This document shows, one piece after another, positions 34,807 to 43,021 of a stretch of 64,000 bases of DNA. Every line of letters begins with the position of its first letter. Within the stretch, counting starts at the first letter, position 1. Location of the stretch: IMG/VR virus record IMGVR_UViG_3300027907_000002, positions 1 through 64,000 of that record; one strand, given 5' to 3'. The notes beneath the pieces were generated by a model, which saw only the letters and a list, made by a program, of their open reading frames with translations, made no database searches and had not been told where the DNA came from. The stretch is from a virus. Position numbers and translations under genes: made by a program.

Positions 34807-36168
34807 CTACGCACTAACAGTTGCGGCTTCAGCTTTTTCCACTGCATCTATCGCGTCCGCCTCTTCGGCGTCCAGATACTCATTGATTGCCTGCGCGCTG
34901 AAATACTCTTCAAACTGCGCCTCATCGTTGAAATCCGTCCCTTCGTCCGAATTGGCGATGTTCTGCTCAATGAGCCGTTCGACGATAGCGTCTCTCTGCT
35001 CGAATTCCATAGTAGGATATCGCGCATAGACTTGTTTGCTCGCTCGCCTAACTGCCCTATCTCGCCACGTAATAGGCTTCTGAGTAGCTTCTGGCAGAGC
35101 CGCCGATGTATCGGTAGACTCTACCTTTGATCCTGGAATTGTTTCCGCTTTCGGTTCGGGATGATGTTCGCCGTAGACTTCACCACGGGCAATGTCAGCC
35201 ATCATCAATTCCAGCCTTCTGGCTTCGTCTGCCGCAAACGCCGCGATAGTCTTGGAGTTTTTCTTGGCGTCTTTCAGCTCTTTGAGCCATTGCCCTATTC
35301 CGCTGTACATCAAGCCACAAAAGCGAGCTAGGACAAGCTGAACGATAAGGCTAGGATCAAACTCGAAACGCTTATCCTCTGGATTCTGGCCTGTGAGCGT
35401 TCTGAGAATCGCGCCACACTCGGCCACCTTATCATTATTCAGCTTGTTAGCCGCGTCATTGATGAGTTCGAGTGACTTGCGAATTCTTGAACCGTGCGTT
35501 CCGCCCGTATCCAAAACTAAATACTCAACGGTCGCCCTAAACTTCCAATCCTCTCCAGCCATACCCTCTACTGTTTTGGATTGAACGCCCTTGCGACCGT
35601 CAAACAATCCAGGCTTAGGTTGCTTCACTTTCCCTTTAGGTGAAACCTTTTCAGGCGTTCCCTTGAAGGCCACGTTCGAGAGAGAAGTGAGAGCATACAG
35701 ACAGAAGCTAACAGACGCCTTAATCGCGGAGATAATGGGCATTGAAACGCTGATACCATCGGGATTGATTCCGTGGCCGATGCGCTCTTTGCCTTTCTCA
35801 TCATAGAGGCTTCCAAGTCCCAAAGCCCACGCCGTAAACTCTTCTATCTGCGCGGCTATGATCTGGCCACCGCGATTGCCCCATTCCTTTTGCTTATCCT
35901 CAAGCGCGGGAATGATCGAATCATAATCGTCCGACTTGAAGGCCGTCCGAATTCGAGCTATCAAAGCCTCCGTATAGGAAGCCTTACGATTATCATCGCC
36001 TTTCGTATCAAGCGTTTCGGGCGATGTAATAGCGCCAAGAACTGACAATTTCAACTGTGCGCCTAATTCAACGTTGAGAGCTGAAACTGTGTTGATAGCT
36101 TCGGTGGTAGCCTCTGAAGTTGGAACGCCGTTTGCTTTAACGAGTCTTGTATTTTTCTGATTAGACAT
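34807..36168 (-). CDS. Large unrecognised protein, 453 aa
   Basis: Not recognised. Mostly helical with a polar N-terminal segment, a Pro/Lys linker near 190-200 (KGKVKQPKPG) and an acidic C-terminal 60 residues. No membrane span, P-loop or metal motif is seen. AAGGTG precedes the ATG; a GTG three codons upstream is less likely. It is the first minus-strand gene after the divergent region, so it is probably expressed early and highly. Its size and position would fit a regulator, an inhibitor of the host or a nucleoid-associated protein, but this is inference. Confidence 0.68.
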   Translation of the reverse strand: MSNQKNTRLVKANGVPTSEATTEAINTVSALNVELGAQLKLSVLGAITSPETLDTKGDDNRKASYTEALIARIRTAFKSDDYDSIIPALEDKQKEWGNRGGQIIAAQIEEFTAWALGLGSLYDEKGKERIGHGINPDGISVSMPIISAIKASVSFCLYALTSLSNVAFKGTPEKVSPKGKVKQPKPGLFDGRKGVQSKTVEGMAGEDWKFRATVEYLVLDTGGTHGSRIRKSLELINDAANKLNNDKVAECGAILRTLTGQNPEDKRFEFDPSLIVQLVLARFCGLMYSGIGQWLKELKDAKKNSKTIAAFAADEARRLELMMADIARGEVYGEHHPEPKAETIPGSKVESTDTSAALPEATQKPITWRDRAVRRASKQVYARYPTMEFEQRDAIVERLIEQNIANSDEGTDFNDEAQFEEYFSAQAINEYLDAEEADAIDAVEKAEAATVSA

Positions 36169-36934
36169 TGTGGTCACCTTTCATTGTTTGCCCCTCTCGG
36201 AGCGACTATTAACTACGCCCTTTTCGGAGCGTTCGATTTGCTCAATGAAGGCCACCTTGCCAAACAGACTAGCGAGTCAATTCAGAGCATAAACCTTTAA
36301 CTTCAATATTTACGTCGCCCTTGCATCACTCCCAGGCCAGATTAGCTAATCCCACGACTTACCGCCTGCGCGTGGGACTGGGAACGCTTTCCAGGTGAAA
36401 GCGCGCTTGTGATCGCTTCGGGCTTTCGTTTTCAAACTAGCGACAATCTCTTAGGCTAGGATGAGATTGACCATATCAAATGGTGAGCGCACCTTAGATT
36501 AAATGCGCGCGGGGTGTCAAGTGAAAAATCATAGCACCGCTCTATTGACAAACGAATTTATTATCGGACGCATTTTAGGTTAAATGGTCATACCAATTTC
36601 AGCTCCGATGTTGAGAGTCGGTTCACCATACTAGTCGCCCGGTTCCCCTCTCCGGTTACCCACCCTCGGAGCGATGTCACTCCCCAGCGAACAGCGCGTC
36701 AGCGCGGTGAGCGGTGCCCTGGCCAATCCGTTCATTAGAGATAGTTAGACATCCTATATATAAGATAGGGTATACCGGTAGTCAGGTAGTCCGGTCTTTA
36801 GGTCTTACGGAGGACTTGGCGCGCCGTTGGATGTCGCTCCCAGGCTTAGTTGTCGCGAGGCGGGGGAGATGAAGCGCACGGGAGCGCTACGATATTACAA
36901 AAAATTTTTTTTTATTAGATGGGTCAAAAGAGGG

Positions 36935-36954
36935 CTATGTAGCATTCTACATAG
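36935..36954. repeat. Perfect 8-bp inverted repeat
   Basis: CTATGTAG-CATT-CTACATAG. An operator-sized palindrome about 260 bases upstream of the first late gene, next to a long A/T tract. A candidate regulator site. Confidence 0.5.
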
Positions 36955-37119
36955 GGTCTGGGCTATATAACTAGAATAGTAACAATGGCGCGCAGATTTT
37001 AAGGAAAAGTGACCAGAATCGCGGTCTGAACGCGGAGAGACGGCGCAGCCCAGGAAAAAGTTCTTCCTTCCTTTTATAGATTTCCCTCTCGGCTTACCTG
37101 CGCTTCACGCTAGCATGTC

Positions 37120-37147
37120 TTGAAAAATCCGTCAATCTATGTAGTAT
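37120..37147 (+). promoter_or_regulatory. Candidate late promoter
   Basis: TTGAAA (37120-37125), 16-base spacer, TAGTAT (37142-37147), about 50 bases before the first plus-strand gene. A sigma-70-like site with a slightly short spacer. AAGGAG lies before the ATG at 37198. Confidence 0.5.
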
Positions 37148-37197
37148 GCTTTCCAAGCGCGGGCTAATCCGTGCCAAACTGACTAAGGAGCGTTGAT

Positions 37198-37944
37198 ATG
37201 CCTGGAATTATAACAGGAGGCCTTATGGGAGGAGGTCGACTGATTGATAGAGCTGCACGTCCTCTCAATGGGCAAGAAGTTGCCCGAGCTATTGAGTCTC
37301 ACGTTCTCTCTTTAGCTAATAAGATCCTGAACGACGCGGGGGTGTATAGTGACCGGTCGATGGAACTCATCGAAACTATGACTAATGACCTCCACGAATC
37401 CTTTCTCAAACACACTCAACTCACAAAAATCAACATAAGGTATCCCAAAATAGGATGGGAGGTGAAAGTACGTTTAGAAGAGAACGAACTCAACCAGTAC
37501 CATATGAGCGCGGAGGTGGATCTCGATCTCGAAAGAAATCTCCGAATCCCTATTCGAGTAGGCCAGAGTGGGTTTGGTCGCGTCATCTCAAGCCGAGAAG
37601 AAGAACGTATCCCTACCGACATCCCAGACAAAACTCGCAAAGAGTTTGATCTCCCTATAAAGGCTGAGATCGTGAAAACCAACGGCGAGGTGGTCAACAC
37701 CGATCTCCGAGAACTCCAGCAAGAACGTCGAGCGGCTCGCACGGTAGATGTCGGTCGCGCCAAAATCGAAGGACAAGTAGTAACGAAAGGAGCTCCTATA
37801 GTACTTCCGACAGAAGTTCCAGAGATCTCTCTCGATGAAGTACTAGCTGAGCCGCCAGTAATGGCTAAGAACCCCGAAGCCCCTCCCCTTCCAGAGAAGG
37901 GATCTATGGCTCAAAAGACTAGACCACAAGCGAGATTTAAGTAA
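37198..37944 (+). CDS. First late-strand gene, unrecognised, 248 aa
   Basis: Not recognised. Starts MPGIITGGLMGGGRLIDR after AAGGAG. The middle has strands (INIRYPKIGWEVKVRLEEN), the C-terminal third is Pro/Glu-rich. It opens the late module, separated from the terminase region by several small genes. A structural or DNA-packaging accessory role is possible. Confidence 0.65.
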   Translation: MPGIITGGLMGGGRLIDRAARPLNGQEVARAIESHVLSLANKILNDAGVYSDRSMELIETMTNDLHESFLKHTQLTKINIRYPKIGWEVKVRLEENELNQYHMSAEVDLDLERNLRIPIRVGQSGFGRVISSREEERIPTDIPDKTRKEFDLPIKAEIVKTNGEVVNTDLRELQQERRAARTVDVGRAKIEGQVVTKGAPIVLPTEVPEISLDEVLAEPPVMAKNPEAPPLPEKGSMAQKTRPQARFK

Positions 37945-38036
37945 TGATCTGGATATTTGTAACAGGAGTTCTTTGTTATGCCTTGGGTATATATGGAATA
38001 TACTTAATGGCTAAATATACCCAGATCAAGAAATAG
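37944..38036 (+). CDS. Single-span membrane peptide, 30 aa
   Basis: MIWIFVTGVLCYALGIYGIY is one span followed by a short basic end (AKYTQIKK). Its ATG overlaps the upstream TAA (TAATG), so translation is coupled. One of few membrane peptides on the plus strand. Confidence 0.55.
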   Translation: MIWIFVTGVLCYALGIYGIYLMAKYTQIKK

Positions 38037-38050
38037 TAAGGAGTTCGAAA

Positions 38051-38386
38051 TTGAAACAACTAGCATACGAATTCGGAATTCTAGATGTTGCTGCAGCTCT
38101 CGTCGCTGCTACTCAAGGTGAGATCGAAGACGGTATCTATAAACTCTCTATGAATGGAGAGACCATCGGCGCGTCGATCCCTAGAATCTTCGCAGGACAG
38201 CGAGATGAAGTTCTTCCTGGCTTTGTAAGTAGGGTAACTGGAATTACTCTAGTCAGACTTTCTGGTGGGGCTCTTGACGGAACCACCTTCAGAGTGGAGA
38301 AAGGTTTAATAGTGGAGTACTATGGCGTTAATTCAAATCAACACGGACCTGAAACTAGTAGCGAAGCAGCTTCAGAGAATAGCTGA
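38051..38386 (+). CDS. Unrecognised protein with TTG start, 111 aa
   Basis: Begins at a TTG (38051) preceded by AAGGAG, which is the only good start in the frame. Alpha/beta protein with a gly-rich middle (SRVTGITLVRLSGGALDG). Not recognised. Confidence 0.6.
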   Translation: MKQLAYEFGILDVAAALVAATQGEIEDGIYKLSMNGETIGASIPRIFAGQRDEVLPGFVSRVTGITLVRLSGGALDGTTFRVEKGLIVEYYGVNSNQHGPETSSEAASENS

Positions 38387-38534
38387 TGCGCTCGATCGAG
38401 CTATCCCTAACTATGAACTAACCCCTGTTGTAGAGGAACTCAATGAACAAGAGAGCCAAGAGCGTCCGAAAAATGTCCTCTCCTTCCCCGAAAGAAGTGG
38501 TTGGGAAGAGTACGCCCCTCGAAGAAACTACTGA
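38322..38534 (+). CDS. Small helical protein, 70 aa
   Basis: ALIQINTDLKLVAKQLQRIAD then a polar acidic end. Reads out of the previous gene with a 65-base overlap; GGAG precedes the ATG. The helix with regular hydrophobic spacing suggests a small coiled coil. Not recognised. Confidence 0.55.
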   Translation: MALIQINTDLKLVAKQLQRIADALDRAIPNYELTPVVEELNEQESQERPKNVLSFPERSGWEEYAPRRNY

Positions 38535-39186
38535 CTCTCTCTTTCAGGTCAACGAAAGTGGAAGGGGGGCGGCATTAGTGTTGCGTTGGCCCGGTCTAGC
38601 CAATATCAAGCCGCGACTCGATGCACCCCCTCCCACCCAACCCGGCTCTACGGACTTCTGGGTTACTCAAGTCTTCGGTTCTCGTGAGAAGGGACTGGAA
38701 TATATAGAATCTCTCGTAGCAGGTCAGGCTGAGAATGCTGATCAAAAGTGGGTGAAACTGATTCTCCTCTACAGAGAGTGGGAGACTAGACACAAGCAAG
38801 GGAGACTTCAAGAACCCCCTACGCTAAATATGGTCTGCCACTCTCTGAATTTTGACACTCCTACCTTCATTCGAGAGCTCCAGAGTGGGCTAGTAGCCTA
38901 CGTCAAAAGCCAAGCTATAATGAAGGCTATAGCTGAAAGTCCGAAGGTAATAGATAACCTGAATCGAAAAGCTAAGGACAAGAAAGCAGACGTTCGCACG
39001 ATCGAGCTTCAACTACGAGTCGCGGGTGTTATAGACGAGAAAGGAGCTCCCGTGCAGGTAAATGTCAATCAACAACAGGCCATCATAGGCGTTAAAGACA
39101 AAGATAAGCTAAGAACTCCTCTTCTACAGTTCAGCGACACAGTTCAGAGCATAGATGAAGAGGTAAGGAGAAGTGATGACGTTTAG
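38443..39186 (+). CDS. Terminase small subunit candidate
   Basis: A 247-residue protein lying upstream of the large terminase. The N-terminal half is disordered and proline-rich, the centre is helical (WVKLILLYREWETRHKQG, PTFIRELQSGLVAYVK) and near the C-terminus it has VQVNVNQQQAIIG, an end often seen in phage small terminases, which bind the packaging site. There is no strong catalytic or HTH signature, so the call rests on position and layout. GAGGA precedes the ATG. Confidence 0.6.
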   Translation: MNKRAKSVRKMSSPSPKEVVGKSTPLEETTDSLFQVNESGRGAALVLRWPGLANIKPRLDAPPPTQPGSTDFWVTQVFGSREKGLEYIESLVAGQAENADQKWVKLILLYREWETRHKQGRLQEPPTLNMVCHSLNFDTPTFIRELQSGLVAYVKSQAIMKAIAESPKVIDNLNRKAKDKKADVRTIELQLRVAGVIDEKGAPVQVNVNQQQAIIGVKDKDKLRTPLLQFSDTVQSIDEEVRRSDDV

Positions 39187-39373
39187 GGAACTAGCAGAAA
39201 ACCAAGGACTATTCGTTACTACTAACAACGTAGTTTATTTTGAGAGCTATGAGATGACTAGTGATTTTGCTCACGAAGCTCTTGAAGCTGGAATACGAAC
39301 CGAAGTTCACAAAGGTACTAACGATGGAAAGACTACTTATGCTGTAGTAGAAAAGCTAGAGGACAAAAGATGA
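39176..39373 (+). CDS. Unrecognised protein, 65 aa
   Basis: Starts MTFRELAENQGLFVTTNNV after AGGAG, an alpha/beta small protein. It overlaps the candidate small terminase by 11 bases. Not recognised. Confidence 0.58.
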   Translation: MTFRELAENQGLFVTTNNVVYFESYEMTSDFAHEALEAGIRTEVHKGTNDGKTTYAVVEKLEDKR

Positions 39374-39612
39374 AAAGATCCTTCTCTGATCTAACCGGCG
39401 ATCCAGTAACTGGAGAGTTTGATTCTGTTGGAATCGAATACTCTCATCCACTTTTCGAAGTACCGAATGCCGTAGTGATGGCTAGGGTAAGCTTTCGAAT
39501 AGAAAACCACCCAACCGAAACCGGAAGGCGTCCAGACCTAAACAAGCAAGACATAATAACCCTATTAAGGGGACTCTTCGAGACCTTTAGAGACTCTAGA
39601 CCAGGAGCTTAG
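39370..39612 (+). CDS. Unrecognised protein, 80 aa
   Basis: Mixed alpha/beta protein (MKRSFSDLTGDPVTGEFDS) starting on an ATGA overlap. Its stop is followed by 120 bases with no start codon but an open frame that is continuous with the large terminase. See the finding about the terminase N-terminus. Confidence 0.58.
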   Translation: MKRSFSDLTGDPVTGEFDSVGIEYSHPLFEVPNAVVMARVSFRIENHPTETGRRPDLNKQDIITLLRGLFETFRDSRPGA

Positions 39613-39733
39613 TATCTATTCTCGCATAGTAGTAGAACGTAACCTCCTGCGCGCCGAGGAGATCATAAAACGAGAACATGATCTCCCGCTGCGCTGGAAC
39701 CTCAAGATCCCTACTTCGGGTGAGAGGCAGGAG

Positions 39734-41794
39734 ATGCGAGCTCACTTCGATACCTTACTCGACCACAAGGGTTACTTAATAAGAGATGTTACTAAAGAAG
39801 AACGCTTCTGGATCTTACTCGAAAACACGATCTGCAAGTTAGACTTCCACTACTTCGCTAATCTCTATGGTACCATCATAGACTGGACTAGCCGCCCTAC
39901 TCTTATAGAGTTCAACATAGCTCAGAGAATAGTTCTTGAACTAATAGCTCGAAACGAACAGCTAGGTCACGCTCTCAACTTTATGTATCTCAAGGCCCGC
40001 CGCCTTGGAATCACAACGGTATGGCAGCTTCTCCTAGCTCATAGAGTGTTCTTCTACCGCAACGTCGGCGCTTATACAGGATCTGCTGAGGAAACCAAAT
40101 CCCGAGAGATGGTCCGAATGATCGAACTGATCTGGGACTATCTACCCTGGTGGATGAAACCCCGCCGCACTTCCTACACCCGAGGCGAGTTGATGGAGTT
40201 TGCAGACCTCAACTCTGCTCTAGTAGTCCAGTGGGGTAACCAGAAACAGGGTATCGGGCGAGGAGCTACCCCCACAATAGCTCATATGTCGGAGGTCTCT
40301 TCGTTTCAGAAGCCAGAGGAACTGATCGACGCGGCTCTTGCTAAAGCTATTCTAGAGAACCCTTTCGGTATGTTGGCTATGGAGTCGACCGCCAACGTTA
40401 TCGGAGACTGGTGGAACCTGACCTGGGACTATATGGTCGAGTCAGATGCCAAGGGACTAGCCAAATATAAGCCGGTGTTTCTACCTTGGTACGTGGGTAC
40501 TGACCTGTATCCTACTGAAGCTGGCTATAGAAGACGCCCTGCTCCAGACGATTGGACTGTTCCAGCTTATGTGTCTAAGCACGCGGAAGCTGCAGCAGTC
40601 TATGTAGCTTCAAATAAGATCCTTCGTGACTCAATGGGTGAGAACTGGCAGATGTCCCGTCGCCAGATGTGGTGGTACTACCTCGAATACGAAGAAGCTC
40701 GACGCAAGAAACAACTCCATATCTTGCTTAGAGAGCTCCCCGCGTCGGCTCACGAGGCTTTCCAGAACGCTAACCCTTCAGTATTCCTTTTGGAGACTAT
40801 GAACGAAGTTCGCACCGAGACTCTAGCATCGGAACCCGTGGGAGTCTTTCAACTCTCTGGAAAGGAAATCCCCTTTATCTACAGGGATCGTAAGATCGAG
40901 GGTGATCCTATCAGTCTAAGGTGCATCTCAAACGAGGGAGTCTTGATGGAAGAGTTCTCTCTCGAACCCGTAGAGTGCGATGGATGGCCTGACACCGATC
41001 CAGATGGAAAGATCTTCTTATGGGAGTGGCCCCAGGCTGGAGAAACTTATGGGGTCTACTGCGATCCTTCCGAGGGAGTCGGTCGAGACGGCTCAGTCAT
41101 AGGAGTTATCAAGAAAGCTACCCCCTGGCATCCCGACGAACAGGTAGCTGAGTGGAGATCTCCTGTAGTAACCCAACACGATCTCTGGGCCTGGATGTTC
41201 GCTCTCTGTCACCTCTACACTGTGCGCGGCATTGAGGGCGAGTGGATGGAACCCCTAGCCGCGATCGAAGTCAACATAGGAGCTGGAGACGCAGTTCAGA
41301 CAGAGATGCTAAAGCGTGGCTACGGAAACTTTTACCGCGAGATGGATATGACCCAGATAGGCGAAACGGGTCCTCAGTTCCAGAAACGCCCTCGATCAAT
41401 TCGAGACCGAATCGGCTGGCGAACAGATGTCCGGACTCGCCCGAAAATGATTTCTCTCTTCCGAAAGATGGTACGAGATGGCACATTTAGAGTAAGATCT
41501 CCATTCTTGGTTCGAGAGATGGCTACTCTCGAATACAACATAGACAAGCAAAAGATAATGGCCGTTAATGGAGAGTGGGACGATCGGATTATGGGCCCTG
41601 CGATTCTTCTAACTTGCTGGTATGATCCCGAGATCTACGGGAACGCTCCTCACGCTTTTATCCAGGAGCGTCAGTACGAGGCTGAGTTAGAAAAGATGCC
41701 TGTTTATATGGGCGACAAAGGGATCGGGAGAGGCAGCTACTATAGTGGCCCTATTACAAACAAGAAGGATTCGAGGAGTTTTTCTTATGTCTGA
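39734..41794 (+). CDS. terL: Terminase large subunit
   Basis: A 686-residue packaging motor. The ATPase domain has an unusual Walker A, KARRLGITT (87-95), and a Walker B strand TIAHMSE (181-187). The C-terminal RNase H-like nuclease has D444 in 'YCDPSEG', E512 in 'AAIEVN' and D616/D617 in 'EWDDRIMGPA'. It cuts concatemers and pumps DNA into the portal. The ATG at 39734 has GGAG touching it, an awkward site. The same frame is open and protein-like for 40 more codons upstream without any usable start codon. It is followed closely by small genes and the portal. Confidence 0.9.
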   Translation: MRAHFDTLLDHKGYLIRDVTKEERFWILLENTICKLDFHYFANLYGTIIDWTSRPTLIEFNIAQRIVLELIARNEQLGHALNFMYLKARRLGITTVWQLLLAHRVFFYRNVGAYTGSAEETKSREMVRMIELIWDYLPWWMKPRRTSYTRGELMEFADLNSALVVQWGNQKQGIGRGATPTIAHMSEVSSFQKPEELIDAALAKAILENPFGMLAMESTANVIGDWWNLTWDYMVESDAKGLAKYKPVFLPWYVGTDLYPTEAGYRRRPAPDDWTVPAYVSKHAEAAAVYVASNKILRDSMGENWQMSRRQMWWYYLEYEEARRKKQLHILLRELPASAHEAFQNANPSVFLLETMNEVRTETLASEPVGVFQLSGKEIPFIYRDRKIEGDPISLRCISNEGVLMEEFSLEPVECDGWPDTDPDGKIFLWEWPQAGETYGVYCDPSEGVGRDGSVIGVIKKATPWHPDEQVAEWRSPVVTQHDLWAWMFALCHLYTVRGIEGEWMEPLAAIEVNIGAGDAVQTEMLKRGYGNFYREMDMTQIGETGPQFQKRPRSIRDRIGWRTDVRTRPKMISLFRKMVRDGTFRVRSPFLVREMATLEYNIDKQKIMAVNGEWDDRIMGPAILLTCWYDPEIYGNAPHAFIQERQYEAELEKMPVYMGDKGIGRGSYYSGPITNKKDSRSFSYV

Positions 41795-42017
41795 TCTTTA
41801 CGAGAGTATGAGGGAAATGTACAAGAAAGCCAGCGAAGGGAAAGTTTATCCAGACGCGATGGTAGCTTCTGAATCGTGGTTTCGTTTCCGAATGGGAGAC
41901 GCAGCTTTTGAGGAAGCTTTCCAGAGTGGTAGAGCTAGCTACTTCTGCGCGGCGGACCTAGCTGAAGGAGCCGACGAAGATATAACTAGAGATGGCATAG
42001 TCATAGTAAGTACTTAG
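41787..42017 (+). CDS. Unrecognised protein, 76 aa
   Basis: Begins MSDLYESMREMYKKASEG after GAGGAG, which decides this ATG over one 14 codons earlier. Helical, acidic at its end. It overlaps the terminase stop by 8 bases. Probably a small head or packaging accessory. Confidence 0.58.
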   Translation: MSDLYESMREMYKKASEGKVYPDAMVASESWFRFRMGDAAFEEAFQSGRASYFCAADLAEGADEDITRDGIVIVST

Positions 42018-42018
42018 T

Positions 42019-42240
42019 ATGTCTAACAAAATAACCTACTCTCAACTTCGAAAAGGCTACGAAGAAGCTCTTCGAAATAGCCAGCTTCCACACGAGTTCA
42101 TAGTTGTCAGCATAGGAACTCTCCGAGCAGTATTCGGAGACAAGGTAGTCGAAGAAGAAATAAGAAAGGGACGCGCTTTCCGAGTTCCAATCACCAAGGT
42201 AGTAGAAGACGAATACGAGACACAAATATGGCCGAACTAG
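42019..42240 (+). CDS. Unrecognised protein, 73 aa
   Basis: A helical, charged small protein (MSNKITYSQLRKGYEEALR). The ATG directly follows the previous stop; no strong ribosome site, so it is probably coupled. Not recognised. Confidence 0.56.
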   Translation: MSNKITYSQLRKGYEEALRNSQLPHEFIVVSIGTLRAVFGDKVVEEEIRKGRAFRVPITKVVEDEYETQIWPN

Positions 42241-42740
42241 ATTATGAATGCAAAAATGGACACATCTTTCAGAGAGGTCGCGGCAAGGACATTGAGAGGT
42301 GTCCTAAGTGTCGCTCAAAGAGTGAAATCATTTGGCTATCTCCTCGCTCACCGCATCGTCAGCTTCAGACGCCGATAGTGATGTGGGAATATTCAGATGG
42401 TTCTCTTGGAGTAGCTGGTGGAGTTGATTCGAAGACTCCCCCTGGCGCTCACCGAGTAGAGATCCGCTCTGCTGCTGAATATCGTCAGTACGCCAAGCGC
42501 TTGAACAACCAGTTTGAATCTAGTGATCGTCTGAAGGAAGAGAGTTACCTGGAACAAAAACAAGCCTGGGAGCGTGATCGTCGTTCCAATCTAGCTTGGA
42601 TGATGGGGCAAGAAACCGACCCTGCCGCTCGGGACATCTACAGAGAAGCCCTAGAGCGAGGTAACCAGGGACACAACTCTCCTACTTATAGAGAGTTCTA
42701 TTCGGTTGCGATGGAGATGGACCGGAGTAACTACGAGTAA
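42228..42740 (+). CDS. Zinc-ribbon phage protein (FmdB-like N-terminus), 170 aa
   Basis: YECKNGHIFQRGRGKDIERCPKC gives an N-terminal zinc ribbon of the FmdB type (cysteines near 8, 25 and 28 plus histidine). A long charged helical tail follows (RLKEESYLEQKQAWERDRR). Located between terminase and portal, so probably a packaging or head accessory protein. Confidence 0.65.
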   Translation: MAELDYECKNGHIFQRGRGKDIERCPKCRSKSEIIWLSPRSPHRQLQTPIVMWEYSDGSLGVAGGVDSKTPPGAHRVEIRSAAEYRQYAKRLNNQFESSDRLKEESYLEQKQAWERDRRSNLAWMMGQETDPAARDIYREALERGNQGHNSPTYREFYSVAMEMDRSNYE

Positions 42741-42743
42741 CTT

Positions 42744-43016
42744 ATGTTGAAAATACACTCAGTTATCCCAGACGGCGACAGACATCCTCGCATAGTAGGT
42801 TACCTAATCAGCTCTCTAGTACTAGAACAGTTACTAGCTGGAAAGAAGATCTATGGTCTACCAGAGGGAGCGAAGATCTGTAATATGCAGTCCTATAGGC
42901 CTGAAGACTGTCCCAACGTTATGAACGTATGGTTCACTCACGAGAGCTTTGACGAGGTTCCTTTGGGTGCCCTGATAGAGCTCCGGTGGGCCGATATTGA
43001 TATGAATGAGGAGTAA
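42744..43016 (+). CDS. Unrecognised protein, 90 aa
   Basis: Alpha/beta protein (MLKIHSVIPDGDRHPRIVG) with a central helix and acidic end. It overlaps nothing and ends six bases before the portal ATG. Not recognised. Confidence 0.57.
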   Translation: MLKIHSVIPDGDRHPRIVGYLISSLVLEQLLAGKKIYGLPEGAKICNMQSYRPEDCPNVMNVWFTHESFDEVPLGALIELRWADIDMNEE

Positions 43017-43021
43017 AAGAA

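Larger units (their letters stand above)
36169..37197. other. Gene-free 1-kb divergent region, candidate origin/promoter region
   Basis: No credible gene on either strand. Visible features: three CGGAGCG motifs (about 36198, 36224 and 36678), CCTTAGATTAAATG and a similar TTTAGGTTAAATG (36492-36505, 36572-36590), TTGACA on the plus strand at 36545 without a good -10, a run of A then T at 36895-36915, an inverted repeat at 36935-36954, a CCTAT/ATAGG repeat at 36753-36769 and the late promoter candidate at 37120. Bidirectional expression and AT tracts fit an origin or control region. Confidence 0.5.

Noticed and set aside
37588-37776. Antisense frames under the first late gene
   Set aside because: No ribosome site; they overlap a gene with strong start signals.
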